Source of the DNA: Xanthostigma xanthostigma
Lineage: Eukaryota > Arthropoda > Insecta > Raphidioptera > Raphidiidae
Direction: 5' to 3'
NCBI GenBank assembly: GCA_963575645.1
Contig: OY754473.1
Location: 7,130,001-7,194,000, forward strand
DNA length: 64,000 bases
In this document: positions 34,536 through 45,593 of the stretch, in pieces
How positions within the stretch are numbered: position 1 is the first letter of the stretch
How the letters are laid out: each line of letters opens with the position of its first letter
The notes under the pieces: model-generated
The model's database searches: none
What the model was told of the DNA's origin: nothing
The model's input: the letters and a program-made list of their open reading frames with translations, nothing else
Program-made: the position numbers and the translations under genes

Positions 34536-34860
34536 ATATACAGATTTGCTTACACTTCCAAAACTTTTCGAGTTAAGCTTCTAGCACACGAATATTTACA
34601 TCTAAATATGAAGAAATTATTACAGAACAATAAATAATAATAAATATAGTTTAAAAAAAACTAAAAAACACGCTTTATATCAAACTAAAAAGTGAAAAAT
34701 AAATATAGTTTAAAAAAAACTAAAAAACACGCTTTTTAAGCTTATTTTAAAAAAAATATTTTTTACTTTTAAGTTCGATATAAAGCGTGTTTTTTAGTTT
34801 TTTTTAAACTATATTTATTTTTCACTTTTTAGTTTGATATAAAGCGTGTTTTTTAGTTTT

Positions 34861-35722
34861 TGACGTGATAACGTCTTATAAATTGATGAATCACCAATCT
34901 TATAAATTGATAAAACACCGGCTGCATGTACGAAAAAGTGTAACGTTCCTAACGCTCGTAACGCGTAACGTTCCTAACGCGTAACGTTCCGCCTGACCCT
35001 GTGCGTGCTTTTTGCTAATTTCTCGCTCAATTTAAATCAGATCGGTTTGAAACCAGTCTTAAACGAAAGAGGAGAACATTTTACATAGATTTCGTATAAC
35101 AGAATTTGCCTAAACAGTTTTTTAATACAAATTTATATAGAAAAATAGCTGTATAAATGCAATGTTGTCTAATGCATGGCGCGACGCGGTCGGTCGTCTT
35201 TGTTTGCCGTACATGGAAATTAGAAGAGAACGTATATCTTGTCTTAACATGAAAACGGCTGCATTTCGAATGTTTAATTCGATTTTTTGACATTAGTATT
35301 TTGTGAAATGCAACGCCTTCTAAGTTAAGTATTGGAATAACTAATTATTATTAGAACATAATACTTTGACAGTTGCAAACGTCACTTTTGACATTTCTTA
35401 TCATTCCGACACCAAGGATAAGCGGATTGAAACCAAATTTTGGGAGGATGTTTGATATGCAAATATGAAGTGGCCTATTGTTTTTGGGGAAAATCGGCGC
35501 ATGCGCAAAAGAGATACATGCCATAGTTGTTTTTTATATAATAATAGTATACTTTTTATAGTGTTTTATTATTCTACTTAATAAAATTTACCTAAATTTG
35601 AAGCGAAAGATGCAATATCATAGATTCGAATTATTATAATTATTATATAAATTTAGGTTATGTATTACGGAATACGTTATCACGTAAAACTATCGTCCGT
35701 AAAACGACTTTACAGACAACCA
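34861..35722 (+). mobile_element. Family B element, copy 6 (long, ~860 bp)
   Basis: Standard family B ends. The interior carries GTCTAATGCATGGCGCGACG and a segment of family D (GGCGCATGCGCAAAAGAGA, about 35415-35570). It is nearly the same as the copy at 61648-62638. Confidence 0.8.
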
Positions 35723-35807
35723 ATTTTTTTTTAAACTATACTTATTTTCCACTTTTTAGTTCGATTTATTGTCAAAAATTTGCCGAAAAAAAACAATTTT
35801 GTTTTCG

Positions 35808-35890
35808 GCGTGGACGGGATTAGAACCCACGACCCGTCATGCCGAGAGTTGACGTCAGACCCGTGCCTTAGACCGTACGGCTGCCAGTGT
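35808..35890 (-). tRNA. tRNA-Leu-like sequence inside family F, copy 2
   Basis: The reverse strand reads GGTCTAAGGCACGGG then GTGGGTTCTAATCCCGTCC. It matches 24076-24162 with substitutions in the anticodon arm, so it is a repeat component and not a working tRNA. Confidence 0.45.
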
Positions 35891-35993
35891 ACTTACTATG
35901 CTGGCATATTATACCGCTATATAAACCACTTGCTGTTAGTCCAAATGAAAGTTACAAACATACAAACTTACAAGTGAAGTTAATATAAAGCGT

Positions 35994-36540
35994 AAAAAAA
36001 TTGATTTTATCTCCCTCTCTGTTCAAATAAAAACTATACTTTTTTGTGATCACAAATCATAATTTAAGTTCAATGCCGGACTAGATATTTTGACAATACT
36101 TTCTGGAATTCAGCAATCTACATGAAATTATATCGAGAGTAGGCATTTCAGAAACAGATTCATGATCTTTATGAGACTTATGCAAAGCCAACTTATCTAC
36201 TGTAAGTTTCCAATAGTTGTTCACAATAGCGTTTTGAACATGTGGAACATTTCATCTAGTTTGACCTTAATATTGTTTACTTCGAACACATATTTCAATA
36301 ATGTTTGAAAATTAAACAAACAACTAACATTAATAGTAATCAGCGATATACTAAATGTGTATTATTGTCACTTGCTACTAGCGTCGTTTCAGAACAATCC
36401 AATAATAGTTGGCAAAACCAAAAGTGCACATCCCGCAAGTTTTCCACTGTACATATTATAATGAAAAAAAAATTGAGAAAATAGATTTAAAAAAAAAACA
36501 ATTAAAAAAATAGAAAAAAAATTAAAAATAAAATGGAATA
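35994..36540. other. Nothing recognised
   Basis: AT-rich, with an A-rich tract just before the tRNA-like repeat that follows. Confidence 0.35.
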
Positions 36541-36551
36541 GAATAAAAATA

Positions 36552-36625
36552 TTACTTGTGTCAGCGGGAATCGAACCCGGAACCTTGCTATTACTGGACT
36601 AACGCTTTAACCGCTCGGCCATATC
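36552..36625 (-). tRNA. tRNA-like sequence (class II, Leu/Ser-like), probable SINE head
   Basis: The reverse strand reads ATGGCCGAGCGGTTAAAGCG (D-arm) and GGTTCCGGGTTCGATTCCCG (B box and T-arm). The anticodon stem does not pair well and the acceptor stem is weak. A-rich sequence follows at 36460-36540, as in a SINE. Confidence 0.45.
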
Positions 36626-36630
36626 GATAT

Positions 36631-37470
36631 CGCAGCTTGCGTTGTTATTATGGTATAGAAGTGTAGCAGTTATTCTACGTAATATACTACATTTACAATA
36701 ACAGTAATAGCTATTTTTTTGTTTTTTTATTTTAACTATTAGCTGTCAAAAATAATAAAATAAAACTGTTAATAAAAATAAAACTACTGAACACATTTAT
36801 GTGAATTTAAATTGGGTTCTGGTCTGATACTAAACAAAGTGAATAAAACTCTTCAAAGATTTGAAAGATTTAAAGTGAATAAAATCCGACCAAAATTGCG
36901 ATCTGTAGAGTCGTGACGTACATACGTACAGACCAACCGACAACTGTTGTTTGTAATTTTCAATTACAATTTTAATTGTATTTATGAACTCGAATTGATT
37001 TAAAAATGGTTCTGTTTTATAGATCAGAATCTCCTCTTTTCAAAAAGCTTCAATTTGAATGGATTTCGTGTGAAATTAACTTAGATAGAACTTCTTATAT
37101 GAACGAAAGTCAGCTCTGACGCACAAAGCGATAATAAAGCACATACCGCTAGTTTAGCGGTATGTGCAATTTAGAAACAATTTTTTAAAAGGAATTTGCA
37201 AAATTAGTTTGGGAATTAATATTTTGCTTGACACCTTCCTACGTGAGTATTCTTGTGTGATAATAAAATAAAACTTTTAAAAAATATTGATTTTTTTGCT
37301 TTACATCTCCCAGAAAAAAATATCTACGCCCCTGTATGGTAGTAGGCTAATGACTTTATAACATATTTTTTCACTGCGTGAAAGTTGGATCAATGTTTCG
37401 TACTTGGTCGATAAGCGATTTTGGAAGTACCCTAGTAGTCAGTGCAAACTACATCTATAGACAAAATAAA
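36631..37470. other. Intron just downstream of globin exon 1
   Basis: No recognised element. There is a short ACCGCTAGTTTAGCGGT hairpin at about 37146-37162. Confidence 0.35.
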
Positions 37471-37475
37471 CTTAC

Positions 37476-37669
37476 TTTATGAACATGTAGACCCCTGTTG
37501 GTTCCATGGCCCGGCTGATCCCCTTCCACGACGCCAGCATGCTGTACTTCTGCTTGGCCGTCAGCGGAAGCCGGGGGTCGGTCGGCGCTGGGGGCGGCGG
37601 GTCCTCTTGTTTACTACCGGCCCCACTGGATCTCTGATTCATGGCCAACTTGCCCAGTTCGCAACCCAT
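37476..37669 (-). CDS. Globin gene, first coding exon (MGC N-terminus, helices A-B)
   Basis: This GC-rich reverse-strand frame starts with ATG at 37669 and gives MGCELGKLA, then a Ser/Gly/Pro-rich linker with a PPPPAP stretch, then LTAKQKYSMLASWKGI and MEPTGVYMFI, which fit globin helices A and B with the conserved Trp. It ends in codon position 2 at a consensus donor AA|GTAAGT (GT at 37474-37475). It therefore splices in phase to 1656 and recreates a Lys at B12. Gly2-Cys3 is a potential myristoylation/palmitoylation site, as described for membrane-associated globin X-type proteins, so a plasma-membrane globin is likely. A TTTAG acceptor-like site lies 5 nt before the ATG (AG at 37675-37676), so an upstream noncoding exon is possible. 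Assignment to globin X rather than another insect globin is inference. Confidence 0.85.
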
Positions 37670-37676
37670 GTTCTCT

Positions 37677-38760
37677 AAATATTATAAAGTAGTATGACAT
37701 AATATACAGGCTGAGCCAACCAAACCGAAGAATATTTGTATTTTTTTTTTCACGTCTTTGGAAATATGAATTTTAAAGAACAATAAAACAAATTAAATTT
37801 ACTTTGATCGGTTGTTGAGAAGTAGGGCCCCTCAAGGGAAACATTGAATGTATACTTTGCATTCCAATGTTTTTTTTTGGGGGGGGGGGGAATTAGCGCT
37901 CCCCGAAACCCGAGGTCGTATCAGTCGGTTTTTGTATGTTGGCTGGTAGATGTTCTTAGCTGTTAAGCGTCTATAATCTGTCTATCAAGTAGGATCGTCC
38001 GACTTATGTTTCAAAGTTTAAATTTTAAATTTCTTTAATAATATCTTCGTTTTTATTTTTTTCCTCTTTATCTCAAACAAGAATGGAAAAAATATACACA
38101 TTTAAAAAACTGAGCATAATATTCAAGATCTATGGAACGAGAAATATATAAATTATCTTCCTAGTGGTTCGTTCTCGATTTGACTGGTCAATAAATCTGT
38201 TACAAGCTGAATATTATTTAACTAATTTCTATTTTTTATGTTTAAAAATCAATACAAACTTTACTATTTTTTTTTATAATAAAAACTTCCGAAAAATTCT
38301 CAAAAAAAAAGTGTATCGCGACCCCTGCAATTCTTTTTCTCGGTCTGAAAAAAAGTAACTAAGTTAATTTAAAGTCAATAACGGTTCGAGAAAGTTGAAG
38401 TTGAAGGGAAAAGCTCGCGTGGCACATAAGACTGATTGAAAATCAATACCGATTATTTAGATAGTAGATTATAGACGCTCGATAACGTTCATTCATTAGC
38501 GCCTGTACTGATTATACAAAATAGCGTTTTTATTACCAACGTTCAAACACATTTCATGTCATGTAATAATTAACGCTATATCAATATTTTTTCAGTATTT
38601 TTGGAATGAAAAATTTGGTATACTGTACATTTGATTACAGTCAACAATTTTACGTGTTAAGTTTCTTCATATGACTTGCATTGAATGCAAGTTATGTCCA
38701 ATAGTAGTCTGTAAAAACCATGGAAACGGTATTTTTGACAGTAAATAATAGTAAAGAAAC
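37677..38760. other. Region upstream of the globin start
   Basis: It should include the 5' UTR, promoter or a further intron. I see no clear TATA/initiator arrangement. A run of twelve Gs lies at about 37879-37890 and the short dispersed motif is at 37959 and 38464. Confidence 0.3.
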
Positions 38761-38761
38761 A

Positions 38762-39349
38762 TCATATATAGGTATTAATACGCTAAGGTTAAAGATGTTT
38801 GCCTCCCTTTTTAGAAAAAACCTCACAATTTCTCCACATAAATTATATAATATACTTTTACAGATAACTGCTTGCTCTACTGGCATCGACAACTAAAAAA
38901 TGTATTATTGCTTTTGTTTTTGTAAATTAATTAAAATACAGCAACGCTGAACAACGTCTGCCATCTGACGGCTTTAATTTTGAAACAACGTCAACACTTC
39001 GATCTGTCATCTGACCTTCATATTGTAAATACTGAATACTACCATCTGCCGGCTTTAATTTTGAAACAGCGATCAAGCTGAACAACGTCACAGCAATGCT
39101 GCATGATGCCATCTGACGGCTTAGCTCAACGCTTTTGCTACTTGCGCCTCTATATGACAATTTTAGTAAAATATTTCTTCGATCTGTCATCTGAGCTTCA
39201 TATTGTAATACAACAAAAAGAAGAACGTTATAAGCAGTGTGCAAAATTAGAAACGAATTGACTACCTGCAATCATATTTAAAAAATAATTTTGTAAAGTG
39301 ATAATTATTGTACTTATTTAGTGCGAATAATTCGCACAGGTCACTCTAG
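38762..39349 (+). mobile_element. Non-autonomous Helitron, copy 5
   Basis: Complete, with TCATATATAGG at the 5' end and hairpin plus CTAG|T at the 3' end. One internal deletion near 39030. Confidence 0.9.
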
Positions 39350-40570
39350 TTTTTTTCTTAGGTAATACATCAACTTAAAAATCGTTACTATGATTTTGAG
39401 TGGATTTCAAAGTTAGCCTATTGTTTTATGTAACTTGCATTCAATGTAAATCAACTATGCTAGAATATCTTAAAGTCGTTCCACGTACGAAGCTGGTTTT
39501 GTAAAGAGGAATTCTCGATAATGATACCTTCCCACTGCAAAATTCTAGAAAAAAAACCTATAAGTAGGCACCTAAAAAAATATTTTCTCTTTTTAAATCG
39601 CTGTAATTTAGTTCTTTGAGATCGACTTTTTTCTTTAATAAACTTAAAATATCAGAAATAAAATTGACAGAGTCATGGGACACCCAGTATAATTTTATAT
39701 CTCGTGTTACTCACATTGTATATTTGGAATGTTCCGTTAAGTTGGTAACTCGTATCAACAAACAACCAATCACTATCTTCTACGAACACATTTAGTATGC
39801 AGAACTTGAAACTTAGAGATTTTAGAAATCACAAATCATCTTTCACAGATTCTGTTAAAACTGTTTGCATTTCTAGTTTATTTCACAAAATTTTTAATTT
39901 AATTCAGTTATTTTTATCGTCAAGTTTAGGTGTATCAACTAGCTTTCATTTTTTTATAACTCAATTTTTAATCTCACAATTTTAATAAATCATATCTTCA
40001 ATTTTGGTTATTTTGTGTGTGTATTAACTCACAATATTGTATACAATTAACACTCTAAATTATTTCATTTTTATTAACTTAATCTTTAAGATCTTCAGCT
40101 GTTATTAATTTGTTTTGTTAGATTCACAATTGTTTTTTTATTATTTCCAGTCCACTACATTTTTCAATTTTTAATCTGCTTTCTCAAAATAACACTTCGT
40201 ATTTATAGATTTGGTATCACTGTAGCATATTTTTAACTCACTGCTTCTAATTACCTGCGACTTAAATGTGTTACGTCGCTTTCAATTTGAAAAAATTTAA
40301 TTTTAAACACGTCCAACTAATTATAATATGAATACTGTTTATCTTTTGTTTTTCTGTAAATTAAAAACAGTTCGTTATTCTGTAATAGCGTTCAATACGT
40401 GGAAAAATAAACGCAAGACCTGCAAAAAAATCTATTTAAAAATGTTTATATGGACTATATGCAGGGAGGCGGAGTTACAAATTTTTCGATGCGAGCGTTT
40501 GTGGTGAGCACTAGGGGAAACTTCAAACTTAAATTTTCCGTATGTCAGTCAGCACTGTTTATTAAAAGTG
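39350..40570. other. Nothing recognised
   Basis: AT-rich. No coding exon or repeat boundary is supported. Confidence 0.35.
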
Positions 40571-40576
40571 AAAATA

Positions 40577-41437
40577 GTTATAATTTTGGTAATTATACAC
40601 TTTCGCGGTCACCTGGTTTTTTGGCTCTAGAAAATCGAAAAATCATCCGATTTCGATTATTTTTTTTTTAAATCTTCGTTTTTATGGCGGATTTATGGAA
40701 AAAAATACGAAAATTGAAAAAATCAATATTTCTCACAGTTTCATGACTTTAAATGCAAAAAAAAATTGACTTTCTACATATAATCCTTTATAACTGTTTC
40801 TGACGTCGTGGAATCAAGTTCGTATATTTTTTTTCGCAATCTACATAAAAAAATGAATATTTTGAAAAAAAAATTTTCAAAAAAGTTAATTTGTGAACGA
40901 TAAAGGGGTATGCGAATTGTCTCGCAGTGAAACGGGAAGGGGCAAATGTGGAGTTTTTAAAAAAACAATTCCGGGGTGAACGATAAACGGGTATGCGAAT
41001 TGTAATTCCGGGGTGAACGATAAAGGGGTATGCGAATTGTCTCGCAGTGAAACGGGATGGGGCAAATGTGGAGTTTTTAAAAAAACAATTCCGGGGTGAA
41101 CGATAAACGGGTATGCGAATTGTAATTCCGGGGTGAACGATAAAGGGGTATGCGAATTGTAATTCCGGGGTGAACGATAAAGGGGTATGCGAATTAGATA
41201 GTTAATTGTTTGAATAGAATTGCGTTTTCTAAAAAATGTATATTTAATTGACAGTCAATTAAATAAATATTTTTTAGAAAAAAAAATTTTATTTTAGCTA
41301 CTTCTACTAATTTTTTTCATAAATCCGCCGTAAAATGGAACTTTTTGAGACCGAGATCATTGAAATCCATGTATTTTTCGATTTTCTAGAGCCAAAAAAC
41401 CAGGTGACCGTGAAAGTGTATAAATACCATAATTTTA
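40577..41437. mobile_element. Inverted-repeat element with internal tandem array
   Basis: Arms 40577-40690 and 41326-41437 share GGTCACCTGGTTTTTTGGCT and CTAGAAAATCGAAAAAT in inverted orientation. The interior contains the tandem array at 40891-41197. No transposase is seen. Confidence 0.7.
40891..41197 (+). repeat. Composite tandem repeat (84-bp and 36-bp units)
   Basis: GTGAACGATAAAGGGGTATG recurs at 40891, 41013, 41133 and 41170, with AAACGGG variants at 40977 and 41097. Long units add CTCGCAGTGAAACGGGA and a poly(A) run; short units go straight to AATTCCGGGG. The same units occur at 49526-49706. Confidence 0.9.
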
Positions 41438-41559
41438 TGAAGTTTTTTAATTACAAAGAAAACATAGGAAAACTAAGCGATCTGGAAATGTTCCGGGCTG
41501 TTGCGCTGATGGCGATTTAAGTAAAATAAAGATCATTGGCGCCCTAGTTTGACGTTCCG

Positions 41560-42860
41560 CTGTCAGTGTAAACAAATTAACATCAGTTTTCGTTATTACA
41601 TTTTTTTTTGACACATCATGGCCTACTAAAGTTTTTGACTTATCACCTTAGAAACATGTCGCGATTTCCATAAGAAGTGAGTTCAATAATTCTCTATTAC
41701 CCACTAGTGGCGCTAGTAGGCTTCGTGCACACAGCCTATATATTGAATATCCTGGTTTAAAGTTACTAAATTTGAGTTCTGTTTAAACCGGCTTCAAAAA
41801 AGTTGGTTATACCTACATATTTTTTTTTTGGTAAAATTTTTCGAAAAATGTTGACGCCATTTTGTTCAGAACGTTCACGATTTGATCTCATATAGTTTCA
41901 GTCTTTTTTAATTGATTTCAAAAAAGGAGATTTTTTTAACTTGTTCTGAACTTTTAACAGGGCAAACCTTTAGGATGGTCCCACGCATAAATTTTACTTA
42001 AATCGGTTCTATAGTTTGTTTTTTTTCAAATATGTTTCTAGCAATCAAATATCAAGAAAAAAGAAATTCGTTAATATTTAATGTCTAAACGGCATATTAT
42101 TACAAATCCACAAAAATAAAAAAACTTAAAATATTGAACCTCCTGCAAAAGGGCCATAAAAGGCGGAATAAAATAAATTTTTGATGGGCGACAATTTATT
42201 AAAAGTCCTAGATTTGTAAAAAGTTTTGTAATAATAAAATTAGCGCCGACCTCAATTTTTTATTTTTCTCCCCCTTTTGTGGCTCTTTTAGAGGAGGTTG
42301 AATTTTTTTGTACAGTAGTGTACCACTTCATATTTTTCCACGGTTATATAATCAGTGTCTTGTATATTTTATTACACATAAATTCATATTAATAGATTTT
42401 GTTTGGTCTCGAATGTTACCATGTCACAACCTCATTTATTATAATTTACGTAAAAACCAAAGAGTAAATAAGTGTAATAAAAAGGCGTCACAAAAGTTTC
42501 AACTAACTTACAACTTTTCGTTCCTTTAAATTCATGAGACACAAAGCACGTGAAGGAATCTTTTTACCTGTACTACGAACAATTTCTCGCTAGCAACGCT
42601 AGTAGGACGGTAGGGAACATTAAAACACGTTTAAAAAGAATGCAAAAAATATGTTCTTGGCAGAAGACGACGTACCCGGTGCTAAATTTAAATTTGAGAA
42701 CGTCAAAAAAAAGACAGAGAACGCTGCAGAAAATGAAATATTTGTTTACTCAAATATGTATCAGTAGTTACCATAGAGACAAGGAACTGTTCTCTGCCTG
42801 AATTGCAGACGCTTTCATGGCTCACTCGCGTACTCTAGTCTAACATCTCTATGGTTTATC
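41560..42860. other. No gene; scattered non-LTR-like motifs
   Basis: 41780-42300 has CTTCAAAAAAGTTGGTTATA and ACTTAAATCGGTTCTATAG, which resemble insect non-LTR 3' regions. The open frame at 42550-42801 has no recognised similarity. Confidence 0.35.
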
Positions 42861-43335
42861 CAGATTTACTTCTGTGGTGTGTAGTATAAAATACACAGCC
42901 ACTGTTTTGTTTCTTTTTTTCAATTCAAATTTAGCATAATTCGTGACCGAATCTAAAATATATATATACTTAATAATATGATAACAGCTTTGCAGAAACG
43001 CTATTATGATAAGTGCTTTTGTTAAGTTAGCGTCTGGAGGCGCATGGAGGCGGCAACACGATTGCGTAACATACCTACATCTGTGTTCCATAGGTATCCG
43101 GCGTAAGTGTTTTATTATACAGTCTGGTCCACAAATAACCTCGTTTACATATTTTATTGGAGTTGTTATTAAAATAATTGACCACAGCATATAAAACACC
43201 GGCGCATTCAGTCGTCAGCGCTTCGGTGTTTTCCAACCAATTTATAAAGTTTTCAAATAAATAAAAATTTTATTTATTTGAAGAGTTCTATTCGTTAACC
43301 AAAGATTTCAATTTACGACGTTTGCCAACCAATTT
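42861..43335. other. Nothing recognised
   Basis: Opposed open frames at 42849-43199 have no resemblance to known proteins. A GAGGCGCATGGAGGCGGC patch is at about 43035. Confidence 0.3.
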
Positions 43336-43337
43336 CT

Positions 43338-43779
43338 AAAGCTCGCTGCAAACAAGGCTGGATGTGCCGCTGGGTTCCTTGCTAGATTTCACTACAGTCT
43401 TCTAGCGCTGGTTTTTCTTAATTGCTATTATGTGCTCGCTTCACACGAGACGTCTTTACAAGCTTGCTCTGCAGGTAGAGTCGGTGCGCGCGCAGTCATA
43501 GAACGGTAACAGAAGTGCATGTTTATTGTCTCTGAACAGAACACACACTATGGCATAGTGTTTGTTTGTGGGTCGACCACATGACAGCATTCTGCTTCCT
43601 GACCGGCTCTTGCTCATACCTATAGCCGCGGACCCAGCAAGAAAAATAGCCCCTGTTCTAATTTTAAAAATCTATTTTGCGAGCTAGCAGGCGAGCCCGC
43701 AGTGACGTCATTTCCAGCTTACTATAGCGGCCAGCAGAAGTCCAAGCAGTGTTTCTAAGCCTTGTGTGCAGCGACTTTT
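43338..43779 (+). mobile_element. Family J element, complete copy
   Basis: The ends AAAGCTCGCTGCA and TGCAGCGACTTT are inverted. It contains TGTGCTCGCTTCACACGAGA and GACGTCATTTCCAGCTTA. About 440 bp with no coding capacity. Confidence 0.7.
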
Positions 43780-44153
43780 AGACCTTGAACACAGCTGTAG
43801 CACAGGTCTGACTGTCTGAACGCGATAAACTCAAAAACTACCGAACGGGTTTTCATACGGTTTTCACTAATAGAAAGAGCGATAAACGAGAAAGGTTTAT
43901 GTGTACAATTCATTAACGTTTTGCGTAAATTGATTGAAATATGACGATGATTGTTGAGTCAAGCTGACCGGGAGCTTTAATCGAAAACGCTGCCCAATCC
44001 CTTTGAGATGTAACAAAACAATGTATGGTGGAATTGTTCCTCTCTTATAGGTCTACAGAAAAGTCCGCGATGGCATATGTCTATCTTTTAAGGATTGCTT
44101 ACTATACCAATTTTAATGTTAAGCGCTTTTCGTGGATATCAGTTTTAGCAACG

Positions 44154-44672
44154 TAATGCCCGGTTTACATTATTCCAGTCCAGCGATCCAGTCCAGTGCT
44201 GGATTGCAACTAGAATAATGTAAACCCTCACTGGAATGCACTGGATCCAGTAAGCATTCCAGTCCAGTAACTGGATTCGCGGTCTACTTTTGAATCCAGT
44301 GCGGTCAATCCAGTGCAACTGGAATAATGTAGACGGCCAATCCAGTGCCAGTCTATATTCATTGGGATCTTCTACCTTCAGTTGTTGCAAAAGCATTACT
44401 GACCCTCCTTTTTGATCTCTTTCGCTGATCCAATTTCTCACCCACATCCGTTCCTTTTTTCTTAGTTCATTATCAACCTCATTAATAACTTCTTGTAGCA
44501 AGAGTGATTGAGCACGTTTGAAACATTTTCGAAACTGATCTCTTTTTGAAATCATTGTCACTGTAGTGTTCACAATGAAAACGGCTTCTAAATGACTGGA
44601 ATAATGTAGACAACGAATCCAGTCCAGCACTGGACTGGATCGCTGGACTGGAATAATGTAAACCGGGCATTA
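44154..44672 (-). mobile_element. PIF/Harbinger deletion derivative with nuclease fragment
   Basis: Terminal inverted repeats of about 52 bp start TAATGCCCGGTTTACATTAT. Subterminal regions are built from GGAATAATGTA and CCAGTCCAG motifs in both orientations. It keeps a piece of the Harbinger nuclease gene. The target duplication is ambiguous (TA at each end). Confidence 0.8.
44352..44555 (-). pseudogene. Harbinger nuclease N-terminal fragment
   Basis: The reverse frame reads MISKRDQFRKCF through RKKERMWVRNWISERDQKGG and then LLQQLKVEDPNEYR. The pattern R-x-W-V-R-x-W ... G ... LL-x-x-L-x-x-E-D-P-x-x-Y-R is the conserved N-terminal part of PIF/Harbinger (DDE_4-type) transposases. The catalytic DDE region is absent; the frame runs into the terminal repeat. 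Confidence 0.75.
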
Positions 44673-45593
44673 GTCGACGAAAAAACGGTGGCAATCTACT
44701 AATTCGAGCGAAGCTGGACCGGATCGCTAGTTGAATATAATAGATGGTTGTCCGTATGTTAGTCACGTTTCGTATAAAATTTTTTTTCCTTTACTTTTTT
44801 AATATGTTGTTCGTGTTTATGGCGGTGTCAGTAATATATGACGCTCGCATTATGATCGATGACGTCGATGTTCAAATTAACAGCGCTGTTAAAGGTCTGT
44901 CTCTCTACCTATGTAATGTTAAGTGACAAAAAATGAATAGGACTGTAAGAGAATCTATAATGTACAAATTTTTAAAGTGCGTTTTTTAACGACACTATTA
45001 AGTATCCCTATTCAGGTTCTCTCGTTAAAGATATTCTATTCCAATCATTAACTTTGGCAGAACTTGAAAGTTATTTTACAATAATTAGAATGTTAAAATT
45101 ATTTTGTCTCTTTATTAAAAAGAAAGGATAAACTCTAAAAAACATAAATTTTTATTTCGTTTTTAATGTATAATAAAATGTATTTGGAACCCAGCATGAC
45201 CTTAATTACTGCTAATTAAAATAAAAGTGTGCTTCTAATTAACAAATAATTAACTTCAGATATTGTTATCAAAGCCGACCACTTTACGTTAAAAACTGTT
45301 GATAAGTGCAAATAATTACGGCCTTGTTACTTTGATAAGTAAATAAGCGTTATTATAATAATTAAAAATACACACCGAACGGGAAATCATAAATGTTATA
45401 AATAATTTTTTTTGTGTTTGATTCCTAAAATAACTTTTTCCTTGAATAAAACCTTGCAAGTTTACGACTACAAATTTTAACGCCGCTTTAAAAACGCACA
45501 AAACGCGTTTCGAAGGCGCATCTTTCCAAAATATAAAAAAAAATGTTGGGCTCACGATTGCGTAAACAGAAAAGCATAGAACAGAAAAAAAAT
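44673..45593. other. Nothing recognised
   Basis: No exon or complete element. The motif AACAGCGCTGTTAA at 44879-44892 is a perfect palindrome also found near 63840. Confidence 0.35.

Larger units (their letters stand above)
34668..35993 (-). mobile_element. Family F element, copy 2 (contains long family B)
   Basis: ACACGCTTTATAT at 34668 and ATATAAAGCGT at 35993 are inverted ends. The palindromic part (34668-34856) and the tRNA-like part (35733-35993) are separated by the B insertion at 34861-35722. Copy 1 at 24 kb shows the uninterrupted order. Confidence 0.7.
1657..37475 (-). other. Globin intron 1 (about 35.8 kb)
   Basis: This is the interval between the matching phase-2 donor at 37475 and acceptor at 1657 of the globin gene. 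It holds nearly all the repeat families listed below and no other coding exon that I can support. Position B12.2 is an ancient globin intron site. The great length is explained by nested transposon insertions. Confidence 0.8.

Noticed and set aside
42550-42801. An 83-aa open frame (MKESFYLYYEQF...)
   Set aside because: No recognisable domain, no splice context and base composition like its AT-rich surroundings.
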